Shown piece by piece: positions 1-21,010 of a DNA stretch of 64,000 bases. This stretch comes from Lingula anatina (lineage: Eukaryota > Brachiopoda > Lingulata > Lingulida > Lingulidae). The stretch lies in NCBI RefSeq assembly GCF_001039355.2, contig NW_019774624.1, positions 1,003,724 through 1,067,723 of the forward strand. The letters are read 5' to 3'. The notes below the pieces were generated by a model. The model did not search any database and had not been told where the DNA came from. It saw only the letters and a program-made list of their open reading frames with translations. The stretch's first letter is position 1. The number at the start of each line of letters is the position of its first letter. The position numbers were made by a program, and so were the translations under genes.

Positions 1-10157
<10,157 letters not shown>

Positions 10158-10920
10158 TGTGGCAAATAGTGCCGACTACATGTGCGACTCTCCCCATTTA
10201 TGTTTACTTCCGTGATTTATTTACTTGACGCCAGGTAGCGGTAGGCATCAAGATAATGAAGTGCCATTCGCGCACTTCTTGTGCGATAAATCGAAGTTCA
10301 CAGCAGGGCACTTATATCACTGCACAAATTGTTTTAGTTTTTAGCTTAAGTATTTATCAACTTACAGAACCGGAGAGCGTCATTTTATTTTAACTTTATT
10401 TTAAAAGTTGTAAGTGAGGATCGAGCTCTCTGTAAATGAAGATTGTGTTAGATATAATACCCATACTCCGTTTCTTCTCTACCACACTGTAAATAGAACC
10501 GATATGTTTGTCTTCTCCATTTCCGTTAAATCTACTATTTTAGTGGCGGATTTAGAGGACTCCCCCCCCTTCAGTTTCCGAAACATATATCGCACCAATA
10601 TTCCCCTCTCGAAATTAGAATTTTGACTAACTAAATTATAGTTCTAAACCGTACAAAAGGGCACAGTTTGCTCTCCAAAACACCAAAAATTTTTCGGGGT
10701 CCTGAAAGCAGGCCCCGACCCCACACCAAGGAGGCGATGGTCAACTTCGCATCAGAATCCTGTCGTTCCAGATCCCCCTTCAAATAAACCTCTGATAACA
10801 TATGTATCATATGTATCATTTGAATAATTTTCACAAATCGTTTGAAGACAACTTCCCTCTTTTGTTCCATAGGGCCTATCTATTTTATTGTAACCTAATG
10901 TATGCAGTTAAAAATAGGCG
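10158..10920. other. HHIPL upstream region
   Basis: Upstream of the HHIPL start. It contains the likely promoter and 5' UTR, but I see no clear TATA box or other decisive core element. A short C-rich run lies near 10561. No gene recognised. Confidence 0.45.
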
Positions 10921-11592
10921 TTGGCTCACCAGAAGTTGGAGGCAACTAACAGTTATTAAAAACACAGTTAACGCATGTATCGATGGATAGCAAACTCGGT
11001 ATGACAATATTAATGTTACAAAGAGGAATGTGCATTGTAGAAACATACGCGCGCGCATGTAGGCCTATGACGTCGCACGCACTTTGCGCCAACGGACAGC
11101 AAACAACGTTAACAACAACATAAATAACAACAATCTGCATGCAATTTGGTAACGTATGTATCAGTGTCGTATAAGTATTATTACTGATGCATCTCTGAAG
11201 AGTTCATAATCCCCGAAGAAGGCTCAGGCGCCGAAAATTTGGATTATGGAACTGTAAAGTAGATATTCAGAGATGCATCAGTAATAATACTTATATTTTC
11301 CTTAAGATCTATACGGTGAATAAACATGTATCGGTAACGTATGTATCGATACATACGTTACCAAATTGCGTGTAGATTGTTGTTGTTGTTTACCGGGTAC
11401 GTTGTTTAATTGTTGTCTGTCGGTGCAACTATACGTCAGTGCGTGCTACGTCATACATGTAGGCCTACGCACGTTTGTTTTTACGTCGGACATTCCTTTG
11501 TTAGATTGCCCTACAGAGTTTAATATCCATCGATGCATAAATTGCCTATGTTTTTAATAACTGTTGGCTGCTTCCAACTTCTAGTGAGCCAA
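10921..11592. mobile_element. Fold-back element with long inverted-repeat arms
   Basis: The left arm begins TTGGCTCACCAGAAGTTGGA and the right arm ends with the near-complement CCAACTTCTAGTGAGCCAA. The arms match imperfectly over roughly 240 bp each (10921-11160 and 11355-11592), including the shared ATGTAGGCCTA and GGTAACGTATGTA blocks. The centre holds a second, perfect 29-bp inverted repeat (11171-11199 with 11266-11294) around a small stem-loop. No transposase frame is present, and apparent reading frames in the arms are by-products of the repeat. Non-autonomous; superfamily not assigned. Confidence 0.8.
11206..11247 (+). ncRNA. Stem-loop with hammerhead-like core (candidate)
   Basis: ATAATCC (11206-11212) pairs with GGATTAT (11241-11247). 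Between them lie CCGAAGA, a short GGC/GCC stem and GAAA, in the order of the hammerhead CUGANGA-stem II-GAAA core, with C for U at the second position. I do not see a convincing NUH cleavage site, so activity is unproven. Penelope-like elements are known to carry hammerhead motifs in their terminal repeats, and the window has a Penelope-like remnant at 7.8-8.3 kb. Confidence 0.35.
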
Positions 11593-13276
11593 CATCTATT
11601 GTATGTATTTTACTGTATTTTACTAAGAGTGCAGTGTTAGTCGAAAATATATTGAAATTGCTTTGCTGCGCACTTAAGAATACAATATTTGTTTTGGAGA
11701 AGCTGTAGGGCACAACCGCCGGCTTTACTTACGTCCTCGTCGAAAAAAGATCAAATTTTGTACTTTTCACATACATGCATGTATTCCTCCTTCCCTCGTG
11801 CTACAAGAACTTTGACACGGTGTCAAAAGCTGTCCTAGCGATAAGCTTATCGCTTGCTTTCAGTTCTATTTCACACTTATCCACAGAAGCGATACGAAGA
11901 TCTTATTAGAAAAAAACTTGAACATGTGCGTTACTAACAACACATCAGGGAAAGATTACATTAAAAGGATAATAACTCTTCGTTTTGGCCAAAAAATTAA
12001 TTTTCCTTGAGTAAACAACAATTTCCCCATACTTACCAATGGTTAATGAATCCATTTTTACATTCAGTTAGTCCCTGTTTTTTTTTTTTTTTTTTCTAAA
12101 AAAGTTGGTTTTTTGTTAAGAGATTTTAACAGAGTATAGCCATCAATGGAGGTCACGTGGTCTGAAGACAAACTCAGATATCAGAATAATAGCTATAACT
12201 GCCGTTTTTGTGGTAAAACAGAATACGTTATATTTCTATGAGTTATTCACAATGTTTTTATTGTGAAATATAGATCTCATGTGAAGAGTTATTATCCCTT
12301 TAAATATGCACTAAAGAGAACTTAAAAGATTACATGGAATATTCACGAAAAAGAACTTAAAAGATTACATGGAATATTCACGAAAGAGAACTTAAAAGAT
12401 TACATGGAATATTCACGAAAGAGAACTTATACAGAGCCTAAAACTAGCAAAAGTAATACTAAAAGAAAAATGCTAGATACTTAAGCTAAATGTGGTTACA
12501 AAAGTTTTCTTATTTAACGAATTATAATATTAATGGGATATCAGAACCTACTTCGTGCTACATTGAACAAAATACTCGACCTTGGGTTGACCTTTCAACA
12601 AGATCTATGTAAAAACAGGTCGGGGACTATCACAGGACAGCGTATGATTTGTTGTCCAGTAAATTAATCTATCAACCTCCTGTTCAAAACGTTATTGCGA
12701 TGATATTTCTCGTCAATGTCGTCATATAACCGAAAACAAAACATTATTTCTCTTGATTGATTATAGAGATGAAATGAATCGCACGTGCTTCGGGATAAAC
12801 ATCCAATTCATTATTTCATGCTCGTTGATTTTTCAAAAAAGAAGTTGATAAAGTAGTCAGCTTAAATATTGAAACACCTGCGTCAATGCATTGATCGGTG
12901 TCCAGTGTTCATCACGAAATGAAAACTTCCCCAGAATTACTTGAGGCATCTTTAAAAACATCTTTAAAAGGAAGTTGCGCTTTTCGTTTATGGCATTTTT
13001 CTGAAGTTCAGCAACACTGTCTACTGGCGTCGTCACTGTGAAAAGACCGGCATATTCTTACTACTTTCCAGCTCGGTTCTAATTTCCGTATAACTGATCC
13101 TTTTCTAATGCGAAAGGTTATATGTAACAAACTAGCGAACAGCTTAGAAGCGCCGGACTCAGCGTTGTTTTATCGATTGTATGACACGTTGTATGATCAT
13201 GAGTGACAGTAATTTGGACTCGAAACAAGTGAGAAAGTAACAGTGAAATATTCAACTGAGCATCCTACTTGCTGAA
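11593..13276. other. Intergenic region upstream of GPCR
   Basis: AT-rich spacer with a poly-T tract near 12078-12096 and a 35-bp tandem repeat at 12315-12430. It should hold the GPCR promoter and 5' UTR, but no core element is clear. Confidence 0.45.
12315..12430. repeat. 35-bp tandem repeat, three copies
   Basis: Three near-identical head-to-tail units containing AACTTAAAAGATTACATGG followed by AATATTCACGAAA, plus a partial fourth unit. Confidence 0.95.
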
Positions 13277-14251
13277 ATGGATTTTAATTCAACAATGAAT
13301 TCCACAGGAATGAGACAGACGGTTGAAAACCGCTATCCTCAAATTGCCATGTTCTGTTTGCTAACAGTTATCGGAACGATTGGAAACGTTTTAATTATTG
13401 GTGCCGTTTTAGTAGAAAAGCAACTTTGGCGTCGACATAATGTATTTATTGTTAATTTGGCAGTGGCAGACCTCCTTGTGAGCGGAATTCATATGCCCTC
13501 TGCCATTCTGACATTTGCATTTGGGGAAACTGTTTTTTCAAAGCCTGGGTGTATTTTCTTGGCTTTCTTGGAATCTGTGGCTTGTGGAGTTTCGCTGATG
13601 TCACTTATGCTGATTGCAATTAACCGCTATTTGTTTATCTGTGAGTACCACAGGTACGCTAAAATCTGCACCGGGAGACTTATTACTGCTGCGGTCGTAG
13701 CGTCCTGGGTAACCGTTGCTGTGCTCATAGCGTTTCCACCACTTGTAGGGTGGGGCAATTATGGCTATGACGCGAAGACTGAGGACTGCATCGTCGATCG
13801 AACGGCCGATTTGATATACAACATTTACGGAACAGGTGTCTTCATAATGGTTCCTCTTTTATTCACATTTTTCTGCTATTTCAAAATTTTTCAAACTGTC
13901 TACACACAGCGAAAGGCAATGAGGAATCACGTCGGATTTTCAGGGAGACAGATAAGTAAGAAGGACATAAAACTGATAGTGACTTTACTGGTTGTACTAT
14001 TAATGTTCGTATTATGTTGGGTTCCCTTCGTAGGGGCGGTGCTGTTCGATGGTGTAAGGGACATGGCCCCCTCGGACGTGTACCTATCTGCCGCCTGGCT
14101 GGCTATGACAAACTCTTGTATAAACAGTTTTATTTACGGAGTAGCAGACCCAAATTTCAGACAAGGATATAAAAAGATTTTACTTTGTTGTCAGACGAAA
14201 TCTAGTCGTGTAGGCACCACTGACACCACTCCGCCAGCTCCAACTGCCTGA
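13277..14251 (+). CDS. Class A GPCR, melatonin-receptor-like
   Basis: A 324-residue seven-helix receptor in one exon. A short N-terminus has Asn glycosylation candidates (FNST, NST). TM1 has IGNVLIIGAV, TM2 NLAVADLLVSG, and TM3 ends in IAINRYLFIC. This gives NRY instead of DRY, followed by a Y/ICxxxRY context as in vertebrate melatonin receptors (AINRYCYICH). TM6 has LCWVPF and TM7 NSFIYGV with an NFRQGYKK helix-8 start. Cys at the TM3 start and in ECL2 (EDC) can form the usual disulfide. TM7 lacks the retinal lysine, so it is not an opsin. Invertebrates have many such melatonin-receptor-like orphans, so melatonin as ligand is an inference only. A poly-Thr/Pro tail ends the protein. The start is the ATG before DFNSTMNST. 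Confidence 0.88.
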   Translation: MDFNSTMNSTGMRQTVENRYPQIAMFCLLTVIGTIGNVLIIGAVLVEKQLWRRHNVFIVNLAVADLLVSGIHMPSAILTFAFGETVFSKPGCIFLAFLESVACGVSLMSLMLIAINRYLFICEYHRYAKICTGRLITAAVVASWVTVAVLIAFPPLVGWGNYGYDAKTEDCIVDRTADLIYNIYGTGVFIMVPLLFTFFCYFKIFQTVYTQRKAMRNHVGFSGRQISKKDIKLIVTLLVVLLMFVLCWVPFVGAVLFDGVRDMAPSDVYLSAAWLAMTNSCINSFIYGVADPNFRQGYKKILLCCQTKSSRVGTTDTTPPAPTA

Positions 14252-15090
14252 CTGAAATGAATCTCTCTTTCCAAAAGGAAAGTGTATAATTTAGATTTAA
14301 AGAAGAAAAAGAAAAAATCGAATGAACGTTTTGTGACCTTTTGTGGTGGCTCTGTTTGAAATGTTATGTTCAAACGTTAAAAGCTGTTTAAATATGTGAG
14401 CATTCAAGTTGAGTTTAGACAATAGGGATGAGATTTTTAATGAGAAAAAATCAAGTGTATGTTGACCTAGGCGAAAAGTCTCCTTTTCCTTGGTAGGAAA
14501 GGCAACTTTACAGGTAGATTGTTAATCGCTGTCTCAGCCTGTCTGTGTTCTATAACTCTATAACTTAAATCTGATGCATATGGCCAGTTTCGTCATTTTC
14601 GAGCCATCAAGAAATTAAGCACTCGAATATCTGGGAAAAAGTGTCTCCGAGATTTGAAAACAAAGAAGCCGACTCCTTTCAGATCTGAAACACAAGCCTG
14701 TGACAACCTTCCCCTTATAACGGGGGTTGCGTGTGGCTGGCATCTTGTGCAGCAATTTGACTGCCTGCGTTGATGAGACTGAACCAAGATGACACGAGAT
14801 ATATATGTGCCATGCAACCCTATGGGAAATGGGGAGTTAGAATACCGCCATTAGGCGTCAACTCATTAAATTGTGACAGAGAAAAGCATTTATCCATTTA
14901 CTCCCAACATATCTGTGAGGTAAATTTTATGACATTTGAAAGGGAAATATTATCAACAACACACTTTTTTCTCCTCTGCTTTGCGGTAATATGCACAAAC
15001 TACGCATCTTGTTGGCTGTCTCGTCATCTCCGAGTCCGAGCAATCTAAGTTCTATTCGCAGATAATGTCTCTGGCTATTTCGTGACACAA
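14252..15090. other. GPCR 3' region and spacer
   Basis: 3' UTR and intergenic sequence. Reading frames here show no family features; no gene called. Confidence 0.5.
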
Positions 15091-15441
15091 TTCTCTACTC
15101 GTAGCAGAGAAAATTGTCATAAATTTATTATTAGGCAGCGCCCTGTCCGTGAATACCTACCGAAAAAAACCTGTGGCCCTGGTAGAGAGTCCCCCGGGTC
15201 TGCGAGTGACGCTTGAGCGCAACCCTTAATAATTATGTTGCTGTGTTCTGCAGAAGATCGCCTGGTGGGAATATGTAGGCTTTAAAATGTACCATGTAAT
15301 TCCGACCAACCACGCTGGTAAATCACTCTTGTATAATGTTTGTGTAGTATGTTGAAACGAACACAGGGATTATCTCTGATAAATCATTTGCTATCTATAG
15401 GATAGTATTTATTATTAATGATAATATTATCAACCTGTCTT
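15091..15441 (+). repeat. Duplicated non-coding block, copy 1 (uninterrupted)
   Basis: About 350 bp that recurs at 15459-16201. Shared markers include GCGCCCTGTCCGTGAATACC, GAAGATCGCCTGGTGGGAA and CTATCTATAGGATAGTATTT. This copy lacks both MITE insertions of copy 2 and so serves as an empty-site reference. Confidence 0.9.
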
Positions 15442-15489
15442 TCTGTATTTCAGCCTGTATTTCTCTATTCACAGCAGAGAAAACTGTTA

Positions 15490-15709
15490 GACCCCATTTC
15501 CAGAGATTAGATCGATCTACTTTAGATCGACCTAACTCCCTGGGGGTTCACGCTAAATAGCTGTCAGCCGAGCGGACACGAAAGTTAATTACCCCCTTAT
15601 AGCTTGTAGTAGGCGGAACGGACATTTAAGCCGGATTATCTGACAGTAATCTAGTGAGACTCCCCGCGGGGATAGATCGATCTACTGTAAAAGCTTTGGG
15701 AATACAGCC
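15490..15709 (+). mobile_element. MITE family A, copy 2
   Basis: 220 bp from GACCCCATTTCC to GGGAATACAGCC, flanked by TTA on both sides. Comparison with copy 1 of the surrounding duplication supports a 3-bp target-site duplication, as in PIF/Harbinger elements. Terminal inverted repeats contain TAGATCGATCTA. No coding capacity. Confidence 0.88.
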
Positions 15710-15829
15710 TTAAAATTTTACAATAGGTAGCGCCCTGTCCGTGAATACCTACTGAAAAAAATCTGTGTCCCTGGTAGAGAGTCCCCTGGGTCTCTAAACT
15801 GCGAGTGAAGCTTGAGCGCAACCCTTAAT

Positions 15830-15996
15830 CAGGGGCGGATTGAGGCCGTCTTCTGGGTCTTCCAGAAGACGGTTACATATTCAAGTTCACATTGTCGGGT
15901 ATCTATTTTTTCTGTCGGAAGACAGTCAAAAATGGAGGATGGATCAACAAAGATTATTTGAAAGACTGTCAGAAAATAGCTCTGGATCCGCCCCTG
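15830..15996 (+). mobile_element. MITE family B, copy 2 (best preserved)
   Basis: 167 bp with near-perfect termini: CAGGGGCGGAT at the left and ATCCGCCCCTG at the right. It is flanked by TTAAT on both sides, while the empty copy has one TTAAT. This gives a 5-bp duplication, or TTAA if one T belongs to the element. Internal inverted-repeat character: CCAGAAGACGG against CGGAAGACAG. Confidence 0.88.
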
Positions 15997-16312
15997 TTAA
16001 TAATTATGTTGCTGTGTTCTACAGAAGATCGCCTGGTGGGAATATGTACGCTTTAAAATATAATTCCGTCCAATCGCGCTGGTAAATCACTCTTGCATAA
16101 TGTTTGTGTAGTATGTTGAAACGAACACAGGGCTTGTCTCTAATATTGCTATCTATAGGATAGTATTTATTATTAATGATAATTACCAACCTGTCTGTCT
16201 GCCTTCATAAATCCATCCTCAACTTTTGACATCGCCGTGCACTTTCCTCTCGTTACCACAATAAAAGTAAACTATTTATTGTTCTCCGACTTACAGGAAT
16301 GTTTCATAGGAC

Positions 16313-16350
16313 CAAGGAGTTATAACAGTTATAACTGTTATAACTCCTTG
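16313..16350. repeat. 38-bp perfect palindrome with 7-bp flanking direct repeats
   Basis: A perfect palindrome starting CAAGGAGTTATAACAG, flanked immediately by ATAGGAC at 16306-16312 and again at 16351-16357. The arrangement looks like a tiny insertion with a target-site duplication. Confidence 0.95.
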
Positions 16351-16357
16351 ATAGGAC

Positions 16358-18216
16358 TAATATACAACTAGAGTTTGAAAAACCAAGCTTATGTATAATG
16401 ACGTATTTTAAAATATTTGATTTTTCACAAAACATTGACCAGTATTTTCTAGGTATGACTTTGAAATTCCTCGGTCTAGTGTCCTGTGCTAGTTACACTT
16501 TTTGAATGACCACCATAACAGGAGTAGTAGCGCGTAATTAGCGCATACACTGTGCGCATACAAAATTTTCTCAAAGTCATATTTTCTGTCTAAATGCCCT
16601 GCAAATCTTCTGATCTTTCCCAATTCAGACCTAAAAAAAACTATAAAACCCTTCAGATAAAAATACCAAATGTCAATAGTTCCTGCTGGAAAGTGCAGGG
16701 AGACATGGCGACCTAAAAGGTGTTCCAGTCATTTAAAATTAAATCATTAAATAAAAAAAATGTATTAAAGTGCAGGGACAAGTCAAGCAACGATTCGTGA
16801 ATAGGACCCCCCCCCTCCTCGGGAATTTTTTAATATTGCATTACAGTTGAAAAAAAACTTTTGTGCACTTTGATCGTTACATTGGTTGTCTATTATAATG
16901 TCATTGCTTCTATCAGTTTTGACATTTATAATATATATCTTGCTCCTTTGTGTTTATTTATTTTTTTTTTATGTATTATTTTGGGGTTGCTGGTTATTCA
17001 CTACTGAAACTGATCTTTTACATTTTTTTACTACCAGGTTACACCACATACTAGAAATACCAAACAACTATCAGACAACCTTACGTAAAAAAAAATTAAT
17101 AATAAATAAATAAATAAATAAATAAATGAGTACCACAAATGTTCATATTAACCTTATTTTTATATTAACTTTGATAATGTAAAAGCTTAAAGCTTAATGT
17201 AGCAACTCACAATAAAAATTGCATGTGACACAAACTGTTTTGTCATAAAATACTAGGAACAATCCTACATCAATCGAGTATTAAAGTAATTTCCAAAAAT
17301 GTTTATCAAAATGACGTAGATTAACAATTCTTTCCATTTTACAACAAATTGAAAAAAATTGTATAACAAAAATGATTCCATCATTGTTCCAATGGATTTG
17401 CTTTTGGAGTTTATTGCACACATTTTCAAAATGTTTGAGATATCCAGACCTCCTTTAACATACACATGGGCAGAGCAGTAAGGACCTTGTGCTGATCAAT
17501 CCATTTTCACAGAAATTGATTAAGCTATGATTGCACCTGCAACAAAAAGGCCAATCCATCACCATCATTATCCCCCAATCTCTTGCAGCTTAACAGAAAC
17601 AAAGCTGTCAAAAAGGTAAAACATTAATGAACATGTCACCAAGTTCAATGTACTTTGTATATAGAAAGATAATTTCTTGAAGTGCATTGCAATTTCCTCA
17701 CAGGTCGAGATTGATTTCCTGGACCCTTCTAGGCATAGGCATTGAGAAATGCCTCTCAGGTTCACAGGTAAACAATAGTTGTGTCAAATCAATTAATCAT
17801 CTGCAGTCAAATTCTCTATAATAATAATAAGAATGTTTATTGAGCACAAATTTGTTAACTTTGCACAATTGTTTACCCTCAACACTATAAATGACTTAAA
17901 TAATAATTTTAATAAAATAAATAATAATACAGTGAAAACTCTAACAGGTATAATCACAGTGACTGTAACATAAAGGAAACTGCAATCATTCATAACTCAA
18001 TAACAAGGTACATAACATGCCATAGGAACTGTTTTTGCCTCTGGTTGACATAAGGACAAATCATCCTAAAATATGCTGTATAGCCAATTTCATTTGTATG
18101 GGTATCTTAATGTCCTTCAAGTCAGCATAAATTGTATAAAGCAAAGTGAAAGTATTTTTGAAGAGATAGAGGGTGGGAGGGTGTCATTTTAAAGGCAGAA
18201 AACATCTGATATAGTT
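16358..18216. other. Intergenic spacer
   Basis: AT-rich sequence with C, T and TAAA runs near 16810, 16960 and 17090-17125. No gene, RNA or transposon recognised. Confidence 0.5.
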
Positions 18217-18453
18217 CAGGGGTGGATGGATACTGTCTTCTTGGTCTTCTGATGTCACTTAAAATGTGGAACGCGTCTGATATAGTCCAGGGGTGGATGG
18301 ATACCGTCTTCTTGGTCTTCCGGAAGATGGTTGGAATTTTTCAAGTTTAAGTTGAAGGAAATCTATTTTTTCCCGAAGACGTTCAAAAATGGAGGATGGA
18401 TTTACAAAGATATTTTGGAAGACTGTCAAAAAATATATCTAGATATGCCCCTG
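18217..18453 (+). mobile_element. MITE family B, copy 3 with duplicated head
   Basis: A full-length copy spans 18288-18453 (CAGGGGTGGATGG to TGCCCCTG). Its first ~33 bp and left flank (CTGATATAGT) are duplicated in tandem just upstream at about 18217-18249. Internal block GAAGACGTTCAAAAATGGAG is shared with the other copies. Confidence 0.82.
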
Positions 18454-19055
18454 TATATCACAAATATTTCTAACATTTACTGAAAGCATGGGACTCTAAG
18501 TCTGTTATGAGGGGTTTCCAAAGAAAAATGTAGGACACTCTGACATAACCTAGGACCTCCTGAATTGAGACTTATAATTCGTTAAGATGGCTATTTGACT
18601 TAGATACAATGGAGCCTTTAGTAACAAAATACCTGGTGGTACTAATAAAAATAATTTTCGGTCTTATATAGTCTAAATGCAAACAAAGACAAACTTTTAG
18701 TCAAAGGCCATCTTAGCTAAACAGAATGTCTTAGTCACAAGATATCTAACATCAGTTCTTCAGTTTTGAAACTAAGCAAGGAGTTCAGAAACCTTATTTG
18801 CTTGGATGCCAATTTCACCATGGTGGCTCTGTGGTATTTTGATAAGTCAAATAGATATGATTTGGCTAATTCTGCCTGAAATTCATTAGACTGCCCTCTG
18901 AAACTTTCAGGGCTTAGCAAAGATTTTCAACAGAACAAGCAAGAAAAAATTAAGTTACTGAAAAAAAAAGTAATAAAAAGACAAACACTCTCTTAGTGAC
19001 AATTTTCTCTAATGAATACAAAACTCCAACATCCCTGTATAGAGGAAAGTGTTAT
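18454..19055. other. 3' flank of the zinc-finger gene
   Basis: Likely 3' UTR and spacer of the minus-strand gene that stops at 19056. No other feature recognised. Confidence 0.45.
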
Positions 19056-21010
19056 TTACATGGCATTAAATGTTCGTTTCCTATATCTGCTCTTTTTTCT
19101 TTTTTTGGTGCAATGTTTTGTGTCGACAACTTTTTGACAATTTTTTGTCGTATGCCCACCTTTCAAATCCTTTGAGTTGAAGCAAACATTAGGCTTCTCT
19201 TTTAATTCTTGCTCATGCAATGAAGGCAGAAGTTTCAATGTCTTTGTATTTTCTGGATGCAAAATATGTTTGACAATCATTTCTTGGTAATCATTTTCTA
19301 CATGAGCACTACTGTTAGATCTTAAACCAAACTGACACACCCTTATATGTTTATAACAGCTATCAAAAACTTGCGTGCTCCTGTTACAGTATGGACACAA
19401 AAAGAGCCTAAGGACAGGTTTCTCTGAAGGAGGAAATGGGTGATGTCCCTTCTGTTTCCAATGTTGTCGTAACTTTTTTCGGTTCTTAAAAATCTTATCA
19501 TTATCACACTTGGTGCACTGTAAATGCTTCAGTCCTAAGGTCTGGACATTCAGGATACGGCAAATGGCATAACACCCTTGAGGTGCATTGTTGGCTTCTA
19601 CTTCCCCTACAAAAAGAAATGAAACTGATCTTAAATGTAACACAAAACAAAGTTAAGCAGTGAATGCTGCAAAAGAAATATACATCAGTATGGAAACTAT
19701 ATTATAATGAACAGGTAGGAAGCATCTTTGCTATCCATGGTGCAAGGATTCTTTCGTTGCATTCATTGCTCTAAAAAATAATATCATTGACAACATTTAT
19801 ATATCATTTTATCATCAAACACTTATTTTTACATGCAATGCCTGGACTTAAAACATACATTACAAATTGAAAAAGAAAAGTTCAAATATGAAAACAATTT
19901 ACTTTGATGTCTCTCTTGGTAATGGATACTGCACGTAAAGATGTCCTCAAAAATACTAGAACACTCTGGACAGACAGCCACTAATGTTTGACATCTGGCA
20001 CTTTGGTTGGTTACAGCCATCTTTTTGACTACAAACATCAGGACTGGCTCCTCTTGGCATTCTGACTGACTCAGTGAACGGGCTTTATACAAACTGGCCG
20101 AGAAGTGAGCGTTCTCTTTCAAATGTGCTTCTGCCTGACGATAGTGACGAGTAGAAAATGGGCAGAAATCACATTTGAAGCAAAAGAATATCTGACCATT
20201 TTCTGTGCTATTTATACTGGTTGAACCTGTGACTGGGCCATTGACAACTCTTGTTTCGTTTCCATCTCGTAATTTGTTACTGATAGTCCTCTGTAAGGGA
20301 ACATGTGTGTCAGTTTTATGTCTTTTGGTACTGGGTTCAGCATCCGATCTATCATGATTACTGTCATCAATGTGTTTTCTTTTCCCTTTCATTGGCTCGC
20401 TCAAAGTTGTTTCCATCTTCCCTGGTTTCTGAAGAATTATAAAGTTTAAAATCTATTTACAAAAAACATGGTCATTTCTCATTGGGCCTTTCAATTTTTT
20501 TCCATGGTACATTATTTTCCTCAACTTAAAACCTTTTTTGTCTTTTAATCTCCCCCCCCCAAAAAAAAAAAAATAAATAAATAAATAAATAAATACTATA
20601 AGTGTCTTGGTCAACTACCAAATTCAATAGTGAATCATCTTCTTTGGAACTTTACTCAACAAATTATTTTTAGAAAATATAAAAATATGTGAAGGTTGCA
20701 TGAAATGAGTAAATAATTACAGTGATCACTTATACACTGTATACATACGTACCTTCTCACTATTAGTGTTACTCCCAGGTTTTGAATCCATTGTGTTGCT
20801 CTCTTCTCTAGAGAGATTCCAGTGTATAGTCGGATCCTTGTTCCTATATTTCTCATAATACGGAACTCCAAAACCTAATTTGTTTTTTATTTTCTGGAAC
20901 TTACTACTGCAGTTTCTTTCCATGTGAAAAATCAATTTTTCCCTGGCTCGGAGGAGTTGGTTGATGGGATAGGGGCCACTGTACTCTAAAGGTGGGTACT
21001 TGTTGTTCAT
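19056..21010 (-). CDS. C2H2-type zinc-finger protein, uncharacterised
   Basis: Three coding exons, 21010-20753, 20428-19903 and 19606-19056, with GT..AG borders and matching phases (0, then 1), give a 444-residue protein. The N-terminal ~85 residues (start MNNKYPPLEYSG) form a conserved-looking module without a name I know (LLRAREKLIFHMERN, FGVPYYEKYRNKD). Residues ~90-150 are basic and polar, with a likely nuclear signal (KGKRKH, KRHK). Next come CDFCPFSTRHYRQAEAHLKE..H and CPECSSIFEDIFTCSIHYQERH, both C2H2-like. The last exon has CTKCDNDKIFKNRKKLRQHWKQKGH, CPYCNRSTQVFDSCYKHIRVC and a Lys/Arg-rich tail (KKRKKSRYRKR). Nuclear, probably nucleic-acid binding; target unknown. A 5' noncoding exon likely ends at a GTATGT donor near 21946. 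Assignment to a named family is not possible by eye. Confidence 0.8.

Larger units (their letters stand above)
15459..16201 (+). repeat. Duplicated non-coding block, copy 2 (interrupted)
   Basis: Same block as 15091-15441 but split by MITE A at 15490-15709 and MITE B at 15830-15996. Without them it collapses to the same length and order as copy 1. Confidence 0.9.

Noticed and set aside
10946-11557. Short frames rich in Cys and Val near 11 kb
   Set aside because: They lie in the arms of the fold-back element and mirror each other; explained by the repeat.
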